Notes: generated from the letters alone by a model not told the origin. Shown: positions 26,101-33,981, counted from the stretch's first letter. The stretch is DNA of 54,651 bases from an uncultured Clostridia bacterium (GCA_948562205.1 CAOYAN010000013.1:1-54651); one strand, 5' to 3'. A program made the numbers and translations.

Positions 26101-26529
26101 ATGGCTGAAAAGAAAATAACACATGTAGTTAAATTACAAATCCAAGCTGGAAAAGCTAACCCAGCACCACCAGTAGGACCTGCACTTGGACCAACTGGAA
26201 TAAACATAATGCAATTTTGTAAAGATTTTAACGAAAAAACTGCTAAAGATAACGGAATGGTATTTCCAGTTATACTTACAGTTTATGCAGATAAAACTTT
26301 CCAATATGTATTAAAAACTCCACCTGCAGCAGTATTACTTAAAAAAGCAGCTAAAATAGAAAAAGCTTCTGGAAAACCACATAAAGATAAAGTTGGTAAA
26401 GTAACACGTGCACAAGTAGAGGAAATAGCAAATATTAAAATGAAGGACCTTAACGCATCATCATTAGAATCAGCAGTATCTATAATCAAAGGTACAGCTA
26501 GATCAATGGGGATTGAAGTTATAGACTAA
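26101..26529 (+). CDS. rplK: 50S ribosomal protein L11
   Basis: A 142-residue L11: KKITHVVKLQIQAGKANPAPP, then GPALGPTGINIMQFCKDFN, TVYADKTFQYVLKTPPAA, and the C-terminal RNA-binding domain with TARSMGIEV. It binds the GTPase centre of 23S rRNA and is needed for RelA activation. The chosen start at 26101 is seven bases from AGGGGGT (26087-26093). The upstream in-frame start at 26080 lies before that site, and the ATG at 26098 is slightly too close to it. Confidence 0.97.
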   Translation: MAEKKITHVVKLQIQAGKANPAPPVGPALGPTGINIMQFCKDFNEKTAKDNGMVFPVILTVYADKTFQYVLKTPPAAVLLKKAAKIEKASGKPHKDKVGKVTRAQVEEIANIKMKDLNASSLESAVSIIKGTARSMGIEVID

Positions 26530-26580
26530 TTATGGGAGAACATTTAAGTATGTTCGCTAAAACCAAAGGAGGGAAAAAGA

Positions 26581-27261
26581 ATGAGCAAAAGAATGAGTGA
26601 AGCAGCAAAATTAGTTGAAGCTGGAAAACTTTATGATTTAGCAGAAGCTATGGATATAGCTTTAAAAATGCCAAAAGCTAAATTTGATGAAACTGTAGAA
26701 ATGCATATCAAATTAGGTGTTGACTCAAAACAAGCTGATCAACAAGTTAGAGGAGTTATGGTACTTCCTAATGGTACTGGTAAATCTAAAAAAGTATTAG
26801 TTTTAGCTAAAGGTGAAAAAGCTGAAGCAGCTAAAGCAGCTGGTGCAGATTTTGTTGGTGATGATGACATGATTCAAAAAATTCAAAGCGAAAATTGGTT
26901 TGGATTTGATGTTGTAGTTGCAACACCAGATATGATGGCATCTCTTGGAAGAATAGCTAAGCTACTTGGACCTAAAGGTCTTATGCCAAACCCAAAATCT
27001 GGAACAGTTACTATGGATGTAGCAAAAGCTGTTACTGAAATTAAAGCTGGTAAGATTGAATACAGATTAGACAAAAATAATATTGTACATTGTCCAATCG
27101 GTAAAGTATCTTTTGGTGCAGAAAAGCTAATTGAAAACTATACAGCATTACTTGATGCTATAGTTAGAGCAAAACCTGCAGCTGCAAAAGGAACTTATCT
27201 AAAATCTATCGCCATTTCAACAACAATGGGCGCTGGAATTAAAATAAACCCAAGACAGTAG
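26581..27261 (+). CDS. rplA: 50S ribosomal protein L1
   Basis: A 226-residue L1 with the two-domain layout: MSKRMSEAAKLVEAGKLYDLAEA, DETVEMHIKLGVDSKQADQQVRG (domain I), VLVLAKGEKAEAAKAAGADFVG, LGRIAKLLGPKGLMPNPKSGTV (domain II signature), and a final AISTTMGAGIKINP. It forms the L1 stalk. The ribosome binding site AGGAGGG precedes the ATG. A short hairpin (GAACATTTAAGTATGTTC) lies between rplK and rplA and could be an L1 autoregulatory site; this is inference. Confidence 0.97.
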   Translation: MSKRMSEAAKLVEAGKLYDLAEAMDIALKMPKAKFDETVEMHIKLGVDSKQADQQVRGVMVLPNGTGKSKKVLVLAKGEKAEAAKAAGADFVGDDDMIQKIQSENWFGFDVVVATPDMMASLGRIAKLLGPKGLMPNPKSGTVTMDVAKAVTEIKAGKIEYRLDKNNIVHCPIGKVSFGAEKLIENYTALLDAIVRAKPAAAKGTYLKSIAISTTMGAGIKINPRQ

Positions 27262-27391
27262 GTGGAGTAAATCCATAATTCCTACCGAGGTTATTTATAT
27301 AACAAGAACGGTTTTTAGTTTTTGTTAGATACTATAATCTTGGTAGTGTCTGGCAAAAACTTTTTTTGAATTTAAGGAGGTGTCATGAAAA
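27262..27391 (+). ncRNA. L10 leader (ribosomal protein autoregulatory mRNA element)
   Basis: The 130-bp rplA-rplJ gap holds the expected structure of the Firmicutes L10(L12)4-binding leader. A CTACCGAGGTTAT side pairs with ATAATCTTGGTAG (27335-27347) around an internal hairpin. A T-run at 27361-27367 then precedes the ribosome binding site AAGGAGGTG. By family knowledge, excess L10-L12 complex binds here and reduces rplJ-rplL expression. The call is by position and base pairing, without a covariance model. Confidence 0.7.
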
Positions 27392-27892
27392 GTGCCAAGT
27401 GAAAAAATATTAAATATAAAGAAAGAAAAAGTAGCAGAACTTTCTGAAAAATTTAAAAAAGCAAAAATGATTGTTTTAACAGAATACAGAGGTATTAATG
27501 TTGAAGACGATACAAAACTTCGTAAAACAATAAGAGAAGAAGGAAACGATTATTTAGTTGTTAAAAATTCTACTATTTCTTATGCTGCAAAAGAAGCTGG
27601 AATTGAAGGTTTAGATAAACTTGAAGGACCAACTGCAGTAGTAATAGGTTACGAAGATTATGTAGCACCTGCAAAAGCAGTAAATGATTATGCTAAAGAT
27701 CATGACTTCTATAACATAAAATTAGGTGTTATGGATGGAAAAGTAATAGATGAAGCTGAAGTTAAAAAACTTGCAACTCTACCATCAAAAGAACAACTAT
27801 ATGCTATGCTTGCATCTGCATTACTTGGAAATATCAGAAATCTTGCAGTTGTACTTAACCAAGTTAAGGAAAAACAAGAGGAAAATGCATAA
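27392..27892 (+). CDS. rplJ: 50S ribosomal protein L10
   Basis: A 166-residue L10, the base of the L12 stalk: KKEKVAELSEKFKKAKMIVLTEYRGINVED, LRKTIREEGNDYLVVKNSTISYAAKEAG, LEGPTAVVIGYED, KLATLPSKEQLYAMLASALLG, and a C-terminal helix that binds L12 dimers. It starts with GTG at 27392 behind a strong AAGGAGGTG. It is preceded by the L10 leader. Confidence 0.97.
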   Translation: MPSEKILNIKKEKVAELSEKFKKAKMIVLTEYRGINVEDDTKLRKTIREEGNDYLVVKNSTISYAAKEAGIEGLDKLEGPTAVVIGYEDYVAPAKAVNDYAKDHDFYNIKLGVMDGKVIDEAEVKKLATLPSKEQLYAMLASALLGNIRNLAVVLNQVKEKQEENA

Positions 27893-27946
27893 TTAAAAAT
27901 TATATTGTAAAAAATTATTTTAAGTATATTTAAGGAGGAAATTAAA

Positions 27947-28315
27947 ATGGAAAAAATAGAAAAAATAATTGAAGAAGTAAAAACTTTATCTGTAATTGAA
28001 TTAGCTGACTTAGTTAAAGCTATAGAAGAAGAATTTGGAGTAAGTGCAGCAGCTGCTGTTGTTGCTGCTGGTCCTGTAGCTGGTGCAGCTGCAGCTGACG
28101 AAAAAAGTGAATTCAACGTTGTATTAAAAGACGCTGGAGCAACTAAAATAGCAGTTATAAAAGCTGTTAGAGAAGCTACTGGTTTAGGTCTAAAAGACGC
28201 TAAAGATTTAGTAGATGCAGCTCCTAAGACTGTAAAAGAAGCTATGCCAAAAGAAGATGCTGAAAAACTTGTAGAAGCTTTACAAGCAGCTGGTGCAGTA
28301 GCAGTTATGGAATAA
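27947..28315 (+). CDS. rplL: 50S ribosomal protein L7/L12
   Basis: A 122-residue L12. It has the N-terminal dimerisation domain (LSVIELADLVKAIEEEFGVSA), an Ala/Gly-rich hinge (about 38-50), and a C-terminal factor-binding domain (KTEFNV-like EFNVVLKDAG, IKAVREATGLGLKDAKDLVDAAPK). It recruits translation GTPases. The ribosome binding site is AAGGAGG. It is the last gene of the cluster. A terminator follows, and rpoB does not. Confidence 0.98.
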   Translation: MEKIEKIIEEVKTLSVIELADLVKAIEEEFGVSAAAAVVAAGPVAGAAAADEKSEFNVVLKDAGATKIAVIKAVREATGLGLKDAKDLVDAAPKTVKEAMPKEDAEKLVEALQAAGAVAVME

Positions 28316-28339
28316 TAATTATATAAAATTTGGATTATT

Positions 28340-28370
28340 AATAGTACAGTATATACTGTGCTATTTTTAT
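28340..28370 (+). terminator. Terminator after rplL
   Basis: The hairpin ATAGTACAGTA / TACTGTGCTAT (one mismatch) with TTTTT closes the ribosomal cluster. Confidence 0.8.
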
Positions 28371-28466
28371 ATCTAAAAATATGTAGCACTTTACATAAAT
28401 GCGAAATTGTGATATAATCTTTAGGAAAATATTGTAACTTAATTTAATTAAATATAGGAGAAAAAT

Positions 28467-29405
28467 ATGAGTAACAATTTTAATGTTATAATTAATAATG
28501 CAATAAGGCGGTGTGAGGGATTATTTGTAAGTGAGTTATATGATAAATTCCAAACAATATATCCATTTACAACTGAGAATATATCAGGTTATATAATTTT
28601 ATTTGATCTAAAGAATAAAACACTTTTATTAGTAGGTTCATCAGGTGATCAGGTTATAAATGCTATACTTAGTGGATGCTATGATATTACTGTATTTGAT
28701 ATAAATTCTTATTCTAAATTTTATTATTATCTTAAAGTATCTGCAATACTTACATTAGAATTTGAAGAATTTTTTGCTTTTTTTAGATACAAAGATTTTC
28801 CAAAGGTTTTCAAAGATAATAATGATGTACTTAATAAAAAAACATACAACAAATTAAAAAGTACATTAAGACTTTTAGATTATGAATCATATTTGTTCTG
28901 GGATGAATTATTTGAAAGTTTTACTCCATTAGATATTAGAAAGAGAATGTTTTCAAATGATGAAGATAGAACAAATGTAATAATGTCTTTTAATAATTAT
29001 CTATCAAGTAAAGAGGCATATTATAATGCAAGAGGTCTATTAAAGAAAGTAAGGCCGAAGTTTATAAATGGTGATTTATTTGAAGATAAAATAGATGGAG
29101 AGTATGATAATATTTGGTTATCAAATATTGGAACTTATTATGAAGATATGAAAAGATTTAAACATTTAGTAGATAAGGTAAAAAGACATTTAAAGAGAAA
29201 TGGAAAACTTTTGATATCGTATTTGTATTCAACAAAAAGAGATACTAAATATAGAAGTGATTATTCACCTATATATAATTTAGATGAGACATTTGATATT
29301 TTAAAGGAACATAAACCGTATTTGATCTCGTTTACTGGAGTTAGAGGATTATTATTTGAAGATGATAGTTTAATGGACTCAGTACTTATATGTGATAATA
29401 TTTAA
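28467..29405 (+). CDS. SAM-dependent methyltransferase-like protein
   Basis: A 312-residue soluble protein. LLLVGSSGDQVINAILSG (about 51-68) resembles the glycine-rich motif I of class I methyltransferases. DITVFDIN (about 70-77) gives the acidic residue that usually binds the SAM ribose. A late YDNIWLSNIGTYY (about 212-225) resembles motif IV. The layout recalls DUF3419-like enzymes (betaine-lipid or sulfur-linked SAM users). The target is unknown. The catalytic core is otherwise diverged, so loss of activity or a different SAM reaction is possible. It has its own terminators on both sides and the ribosome binding site AGGAG. Confidence 0.6.
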   Translation: MSNNFNVIINNAIRRCEGLFVSELYDKFQTIYPFTTENISGYIILFDLKNKTLLLVGSSGDQVINAILSGCYDITVFDINSYSKFYYYLKVSAILTLEFEEFFAFFRYKDFPKVFKDNNDVLNKKTYNKLKSTLRLLDYESYLFWDELFESFTPLDIRKRMFSNDEDRTNVIMSFNNYLSSKEAYYNARGLLKKVRPKFINGDLFEDKIDGEYDNIWLSNIGTYYEDMKRFKHLVDKVKRHLKRNGKLLISYLYSTKRDTKYRSDYSPIYNLDETFDILKEHKPYLISFTGVRGLLFEDDSLMDSVLICDNI

Positions 29406-29407
29406 TA

Positions 29408-29446
29408 AGAAAAACTTAGGAAAATAAAAAATTCCTAAGTTTTTCT
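29408..29446 (+). terminator. Terminator after the methyltransferase-like gene
   Basis: Perfect 15-bp arms AGAAAAACTTAGGAA / TTCCTAAGTTTTTCT surround an A-rich loop, and the structure ends in TATATTG. Confidence 0.85.
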
Positions 29447-29503
29447 ATATTGAAATTTTCTTAATATAATTGTATAATAATATTAGTTATTAAGGAGGAG
29501 AAA

Positions 29504-30073
29504 ATGAAAATTATACTTGCATCAAAATCACCAAGAAGAAAAGAATTACTGGAATTTATAACAGAGAACTTTGAAATTTTAGTAAGTGATGTAGATGAAA
29601 CATTTGTAGATGGATTAAAAGTTATAGAGCAATCTAAAAGACTTGCATATATAAAGGCAAAAGCTGTATTTGATAAGTTAGAAGATAATACTATAGTTAT
29701 TGGTTCTGATACTATAGTTGTAAAAGAAGACAAAGTATATGGAAAACCAAAGGATAGAGAAGAAGCTATTGAGATGATAAATGAATTAAAAAATAGCAAA
29801 CACCAAGTAATAACTAGCCTTGCAGTTTTGGTAAAAAAAGATGGTAAATATGAAGAGTATATTGATTATGATACAACTGAAGTTCATATAAAAGATATGG
29901 GTGAAGAAGAAATAATAAAATGGGTAGATAGTGGTAAATGTTTTGATAAAGCAGGTGCATATGCTATTCAAGGAGAATTTAGTGTATTTATAGATAAAAT
30001 AGTTGGAAATTATTTTACAGTAGTTGGTCTTCCTATACATAAATTATATGATATATTAAAAAAATATATTTAA
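29504..30073 (+). CDS. maf: Maf family nucleotide pyrophosphatase
   Basis: A 189-residue Maf/YhdE-type protein. Hallmarks are LASKSPRRKELL (about 4-15, substrate loop), VIGSDTIVV (about 65-73, catalytic Asp), GKPKDREEA (about 79-87), GKCFDKAGAYAIQGEF (about 145-160) and NYFTVVGLPIHKLY. The family hydrolyses dTTP/UTP or modified nucleotides and affects septum formation. The variable residues that decide dTTP/UTP versus m7GTP preference were not assigned. The ribosome binding site AAGGAGGAG precedes the ATG. It lies just ahead of ssrA. Confidence 0.95.
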   Translation: MKIILASKSPRRKELLEFITENFEILVSDVDETFVDGLKVIEQSKRLAYIKAKAVFDKLEDNTIVIGSDTIVVKEDKVYGKPKDREEAIEMINELKNSKHQVITSLAVLVKKDGKYEEYIDYDTTEVHIKDMGEEEIIKWVDSGKCFDKAGAYAIQGEFSVFIDKIVGNYFTVVGLPIHKLYDILKKYI

Positions 30074-30109
30074 ACTTGTCTTTTTCTTTTAATTTTGTAT
30101 TTTATATGG

Positions 30110-30115
30110 TATAAT
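30110..30115 (+). promoter_or_regulatory. Extended -10 of ssrA
   Basis: TGGTATAAT (TATAAT at 30110-30115) lies 12 bp before the mature 5' end of the tmRNA. The -35 is poor, so the extended -10 TGn element probably compensates. Confidence 0.6.
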
Positions 30116-30126
30116 ATTTAATATAT

Positions 30127-30484
30127 GGGGATGTAAGGTTTCGACGGTTATCTTAATCATATAAATAGCGAGTAGTGGATTCTCGTTGGCCACTATAAAA
30201 ACGAGAAATTAAAATTAATCGCAGATAATAATAGATTTGCATTAGCTGCTTAAAGTTCAGCTAGATCTTGAATTTTCTTGCTAGAGGAAGATTTAAAGGT
30301 CTCATAATTATCTAGCTAACAAGTCTAGTTAATGATTGTAGACTAGAGGGTATTTTACAATCATATCAAATTATATTTTTGTAAGCTTTTGATTAGTTTG
30401 GTATTATTTTAAAACTTACTGCACTCGGAGAAGTTTATGTGAAGGGATTTTCGGACGTGAGTTCAATTCTCACCATCTCCACCA
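30127..30484 (+). ncRNA. ssrA: Transfer-messenger RNA (tmRNA)
   Basis: A one-piece tmRNA that rescues stalled ribosomes. GGGGATG at the 5' end pairs with CATCTCC at 30474-30480 (one G-U pair) to form the acceptor stem, followed by ACCA. The T-arm has TTCAATTC and the 5' part TTTCGACGG. The tag reading frame starts at GCA 30221 and ends at TAA 30251-30253, encoding ADNNRFALAA; with the charged alanine this gives a degradation tag ending in ALAA. Length is about 358 nt, which is normal. The mobile element is inserted exactly at its 3' end, and the gene stays intact. Confidence 0.97.
30474..30484. repeat. attL core at the ssrA 3' end
   Basis: CATCTCCACCA, the 3' acceptor strand plus CCA of tmRNA. 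The same 11 bp recur at 40972-40982, which fits site-specific recombination at the gene end. Confidence 0.88.
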
Positions 30485-30490
30485 AGCAGG

Positions 30491-30520
30491 GCACAAAATT
30501 AACCATTTTGTGTCTTTTTC
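30491..30520 (+). terminator. Terminator just inside the element, after ssrA
   Basis: The hairpin GCACAAAAT / ATTTTGTGT with TCTTTTTC lies seven bases after the attL core. It belongs to the element but would stop tmRNA transcription, so insertion swaps the terminator of the host gene. Confidence 0.7.
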
Positions 30521-30620
30521 TATTTTTATGTGTCACTAAACAAATGCCTATAAATAGCCACTTTTAATAGTTATTCTATTTTGTATCACTTTGTGATTTT
30601 TTGTGAATTTTTACATTTTT

Positions 30621-30747
30621 GTCAACAATTTAGTCAACAAAAAATGCCATTTTTTTAAGACCAAAGTTCAAGGTAAATGATATGCTCAAAAAGCTTTATA
30701 AATCAATAATTACGAAAATTGTCAACAAATTGCTGTTGACAATTTTC
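30621..30747. repeat. Integrase arm-type sites near attL, including a 14-bp inverted repeat
   Basis: GTCAACA occurs at 30621-30627, 30633-30639 and 30721-30727, with TGTTGAC inverted at 30734-30740. The last two are inside a perfect inverted repeat with 14-bp arms, 30714-30727 and 30734-30747. The same GTCAACA words appear near attR. Their repetition near both ends is what arm-type integrase sites look like. Assignment is inference. Confidence 0.7.
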
Positions 30748-30765
30748 ATATAGGCTACTTATTTT

Positions 30766-32013
30766 TTATATTTCCATTTCATAATCAGGATAATCGAACT
30801 GCTGTCCATTATCATTTTGTCTAAAATTATCTTCTTGTTCAGATTCAAGCATTTTTGGCTCATTACTAAATATCTCATTACTCATATAGTAGTTATTAAC
30901 TTTTTCAAGTTCGGCATTTTTATATTTATGAAATACAGAAGTGTATATATTAAGAGTTACAGAAACATCACTATGCCCCATAAGTCTTTGCAAAGCAACT
31001 GCTCTCATACCTGCTTCAATACATCTTGTTGCAAAAGTATGTCTTAAACTATGTGAAGTAACATCATTTATACCAAGATTTCTACATATTCTTTGTAAAA
31101 CGTGATTTACATTAGATGGGTCTGCATACCCACCAGCATTTGAAACAAATAATAAACCTTCTTTATGTGTATCAGCAAGTCGTAGTTGCTGTATTATTTC
31201 ACTTCTTATATTTTTAGGAATAGGGACATCTCTTATACCTGCTTTAGTTTTAGGGTCATCACCAATAAATAATTTTCCATCACCATCTTTTGTCATAGTT
31301 TTATTTATATGAATTAAGTTATGGTGTAAATCTACATCTTCCTTTTTTAAAGCTAAGGCTTCTCCAACTCTTAAGCCCATAAACATTTCAATAAAAAGGG
31401 CTGTTCTATAAGGCTCAAAATCAGTAGAAGAATTAACTAAATATCTTGTAAGTCTTTGTTGTTCTTCTAAATCTAAAGCACGAATTACTTTATCTTGTCT
31501 TGTACTTTTAGGAACAATAGTATCGTACATAGGATTAGTAAGTAAAAATCCTTTGTTCATAGCGTATCTAAAAGACTGCGTAAATTGTTCAATAATTTTT
31601 TTAATATATGAATTACTATAATAGGTTAAAGTGTTAAAATAGTCTTGTAATTCTTCAGCAGTTATGTTGTTAATATCTTTGTGTACAACTTCGCTTTTAT
31701 TTATTACATTTAAAGTAGACTGTAACCTATTATAAGCTACTTTTCCTATTTGGTTTGTATCAAGTTTTCTTTGTCTAATAAGTTTCATTAACTCAAATAG
31801 GGGAATACTATTGTTTTTAATAAAAATCTCATTGCCTTTTTGATATTGTATTATTTTCAAATATCTTTCGGCTTCTTCTTTAGTTTGAAAAGTTTTTCTA
31901 ACTCGTTTTTCTTGTTTAGTTTCTGCATCAATTATATTATATGAGGCTGTCCAATTTTTTCTTTCTTTATTATAATATACACTTCCAATTCCAGAATTCT
32001 TTTTTCTAGCTAT
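30766..32013 (-). CDS. int: Tyrosine recombinase, Tn916-type integrase
   Basis: A 415-residue integrase, if counted from the ATA at 32013-32011. The N-terminal arm-binding domain has ARKKNSGIGSVYYNKERKNW. The catalytic domain shows GLRVGEALAL (Arg), SHSLRHTFATR (His-x-x-Arg), LMGHSDVSVTLNIYTSVF (His and nucleophile Tyr). No ATG, GTG or TTG lies at the expected N-terminus. An alternative TTG at 31860 would cut off 51 residues of a conserved domain and has no ribosome binding site. An AAAAAGGA site lies about 11 bases before the ATA. The frame is also continuous with xis behind a single UAG stop. So the start may be AUA, the ATG may be mutated, or the UAG may be read through. Confidence 0.9.
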   Translation of the reverse strand: MARKKNSGIGSVYYNKERKNWTASYNIIDAETKQEKRVRKTFQTKEEAERYLKIIQYQKGNEIFIKNNSIPLFELMKLIRQRKLDTNQIGKVAYNRLQSTLNVINKSEVVHKDINNITAEELQDYFNTLTYYSNSYIKKIIEQFTQSFRYAMNKGFLLTNPMYDTIVPKSTRQDKVIRALDLEEQQRLTRYLVNSSTDFEPYRTALFIEMFMGLRVGEALALKKEDVDLHHNLIHINKTMTKDGDGKLFIGDDPKTKAGIRDVPIPKNIRSEIIQQLRLADTHKEGLLFVSNAGGYADPSNVNHVLQRICRNLGINDVTSHSLRHTFATRCIEAGMRAVALQRLMGHSDVSVTLNIYTSVFHKYKNAELEKVNNYYMSNEIFSNEPKMLESEQEDNFRQNDNGQQFDYPDYEMEI

Positions 32014-32019
32014 ACTATT

Positions 32020-32292
32020 CTAAATCCTTTTTTGTGTTTTCCATAGAAGATATGAGATAAGAGATATTTTCCAACACCTACCAATATTAACTGATGGAAA
32101 ATCTTCACGTTTAAAAATAGTATAAGCCATATTTTCGCCAATTTTTAAATCTTTAGCAATGTCTTGTACTGTTAGATTAATAAATGGATTTTGTACTTTC
32201 TTTATTGCTTCAATAATCATTAGTTCTTGTAGTGTATGTGATTTATTATCTTTAGTATCAATTACTTTTACATTTTCATTTATACTATTCAT
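32020..32292 (-). CDS. xis: Excisionase-like helix-turn-helix protein
   Basis: A 90-residue protein. LTVQDIAKDLKIGENMAYTIFKREDFPSVNIGRCWKI is a MerR/excisionase-type helix-turn-helix with a wing ending in the RCWKI motif, as in Tn916 Xis (directs integrase to excise). It is upstream of int in the same frame and ends with UAG two codons before the int ATA. A longer N-terminal leader of about 30 residues is unusual for Xis. Excision control is known for the family; the fit here is by position and motif. Confidence 0.75.
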   Translation of the reverse strand: MNSINENVKVIDTKDNKSHTLQELMIIEAIKKVQNPFINLTVQDIAKDLKIGENMAYTIFKREDFPSVNIGRCWKISLISYLLWKTQKRI

Positions 32293-32303
32293 ATTTATAC
32301 CTT

Positions 32304-32567
32304 TTATCTTTCATTATCATTAAAATTTGTATTTTTTGCTAAACATAAGCCATCTATAAATGCTTCTGCTTCATTCCAAGTTTTAAAGCAATTTTTATTA
32401 TCAACTGAATACCAGTCTTTGTTTGTGTGTTCTTTTTTGACTAAAGCAATAGCTTTGTTGTATGTATAATCACTTGAAATACTTAACATTAGTAGCTTTT
32501 TATCACTATCAGACAACATATATTCGTTTAGTCCATCTATTCGTTTTTGAAGATCATATTTATTCAT
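32304..32567 (-). CDS. Small soluble protein of the element, 87 aa
   Basis: An 87-residue protein with MNKYDLQKRIDGLNEYMLSDSDKKLLMLSISSDYTYNKAIALVKKE, which is helical, followed by a short DWYSVDNKNCFKTWNEAEAFIDG segment. I do not recognise a family. It sits between xis and the DUF3846-like gene, overlapping the latter by four bases, so it is part of the same leftward unit. A role in element regulation is possible but unsupported. Confidence 0.6.
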   Translation of the reverse strand: MNKYDLQKRIDGLNEYMLSDSDKKLLMLSISSDYTYNKAIALVKKEHTNKDWYSVDNKNCFKTWNEAEAFIDGLCLAKNTNFNDNER

Positions 32568-33109
32568 TTTTTATCTCCATTTCCTAATAGAGTAGATAAG
32601 GTCATTTCTATATTGAAAAGTAGACTAATTAAAACTTTTTCAAAGTTAGAGCTATTCGATTTACTGCTATTATCTCTTTCAATATCTCGTTCATAAACTT
32701 TTGTAAATTGTTGTTTAATAGGCTTTTTAGTAGGTGGTAAAGTAGTATTAGGTATTTTCTTAATTAAATCTTGTGAATACCATATAATATCTTCTTGTGA
32801 TAAGCCTTTGAATTCTCTTTGCTTTTTATCTATATCAACAAGTATTAAATCTCCATAAATACTGCTAAATGTTAAAATAATATTTGATTTTGTGTTAGGT
32901 ATTGCTTTTCTGTTGTTACAGATAATATAAAGTTTTTCATAGGGAATAATCTCAAGTTTTCTTTTTACAATAGCTTTTTTTAGTTTGAATACATTATCAA
33001 TAATTTTAGTTTCTGGTGCTTGACCTGTTTTTTTATATAAAACTCTAATAGGTGTAGTGTTTTTTGATTTTTCAATAATTTTATTTTCATATTTCTTTTT
33101 ATGTTTCAT
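32564..33109 (-). CDS. DUF3846-like protein
   Basis: A 181-residue protein. Residues about 50-115 (IIPYEKLYIICNNRKAI..., then DLILVDIDKKQREFKGLSQEDIIWYSQ) resemble DUF3846, a small domain common on Firmicutes mobile elements and of unknown function. The N-terminus is Lys-rich, and the C-terminus has a low-complexity DNSSKSNSSN stretch and an amphipathic helix. Start and stop overlap its neighbours (4 bp and 1 bp), so it is translationally coupled. Family assignment is tentative. Confidence 0.5.
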   Translation of the reverse strand: MKHKKKYENKIIEKSKNTTPIRVLYKKTGQAPETKIIDNVFKLKKAIVKRKLEIIPYEKLYIICNNRKAIPNTKSNIILTFSSIYGDLILVDIDKKQREFKGLSQEDIIWYSQDLIKKIPNTTLPPTKKPIKQQFTKVYERDIERDNSSKSNSSNFEKVLISLLFNIEMTLSTLLGNGDKK

Positions 33110-33498
33110 TAACTTTGACCACCTTTCTTAATAAGTGTTATTTTGTTTAAGGTGGTTAAATTGTTTTTAAAATGCGTTATTGCTTTATTTCTTAAAGTGA
33201 TAACTTCTTTTTTCTGCAATTTTAATCTTCTGCAAATGTCGTTTAATCTAGTATTTTCAATATATGATAAGTACAATACTTTTCTTTCAAGCAATGGAAC
33301 AAGTTTCATTGCTAAATAGTTAGTTTCATTAGAGAAAATATTTTCAAGGTGGTTAATATCTACATCAAGATTATCAGCTTCGCTCATAAGTTTTTGTGAA
33401 TAATTTTCCATAACTATTTTTCTAACTTCTTCGTTAGGTAATTGAATATCTTTTGAAAGTTTTGCCAAATCAGTTTTAACTCTTTTTTGATTTTTCAT
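33109..33498 (-). CDS. Sigma-70-region-4-like regulator
   Basis: A 129-residue protein. LVPLLERKVLYLSYIENTRLNDICRRLKLQKKEVITLRNKAITHFKNNL (about 65-113) has the layout of a sigma-70 region 4: a helix with a leucine pattern followed by a helix-turn-helix and a recognition helix with RNKA. No region 2 is seen, so it would be a transcriptional regulator like the small sigma-like ORFs of Tn916-type elements. It heads the leftward int-side unit and has the ribosome binding site AAAAGGAGAT. Confidence 0.65.
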   Translation of the reverse strand: MKNQKRVKTDLAKLSKDIQLPNEEVRKIVMENYSQKLMSEADNLDVDINHLENIFSNETNYLAMKLVPLLERKVLYLSYIENTRLNDICRRLKLQKKEVITLRNKAITHFKNNLTTLNKITLIKKGGQS

Positions 33499-33678
33499 TT
33501 TTGAAATCTCCTTTTAAAAATTTGATTTCTAGAAATCATAATTGTTCGAACTGATTTTAGTGTAACACGGTATTAGACTTACAAAGGTAAAATATATCAG
33601 AGTATCTCAAAGTGGTTCAAGTGTAAAGCTGTTTTACTTAACAAAAAAATAACTGCTAATTTTATTTTTAACAGTTAT

Positions 33679-33981
33679 TTAATCATTATATCTTAATGCA
33701 ACAATATTAATAAAATTGCTTAGGGAAAGATAGTAAGTGTCAAATTCTAAATCTAAATACTTTTTAAAGTTTCTTTTGGCTTTTGAATAATCAATTCTAT
33801 ATAAAGCGTTCTTAATATTGGTTTTTATATTCTTTAATTCGTAATTCTTTTCACTAATAAATAATTCTAATACTTCTTTATAGGAATAATCATATAAATT
33901 ATTAGAAATGATGTATTCTATCAATTCTTTTAAATAAATTGTACCTTTACTACTAGGACATAGACCTAATTCAAAAAGCAT
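33679..33981 (-). CDS. Spo0A C-terminal-domain-like protein (start uncertain)
   Basis: A 100-residue frame from the ATG at 33981. LGLCPSSKGTIYLKELIEYII and LEFDTYYLSLSNFINIVAL recall the DNA-binding C-terminal domain of Spo0A (…G.P.hIKGY.YL..AI...). Homologous-looking coding sequence continues at least 27 codons further upstream (to about 34062), with no ATG, GTG or TTG; KLIERIVYDTCTKDKVKVSYSLYA precedes the ATG. The only ribosome binding site (AAAGGA) points to an ATG in another frame. So the gene may be frameshifted or have lost its start. It could be a regulator of the element. Confidence 0.55.
   Translation of the reverse strand: MLFELGLCPSSKGTIYLKELIEYIISNNLYDYSYKEVLELFISEKNYELKNIKTNIKNALYRIDYSKAKRNFKKYLDLEFDTYYLSLSNFINIVALRYND

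Noticed and set aside
27709..28389. 226-residue minus-strand ORF across rplJ-rplL
   Set aside because: Ala/Ser-rich shadow of the strongly coding rplL; no ribosome binding site, opposite to the operon.
30766..31860. Integrase starting at TTG 31860
   Set aside because: It would remove about 51 residues of recognisable integrase sequence, and there is no ribosome binding site before this TTG.
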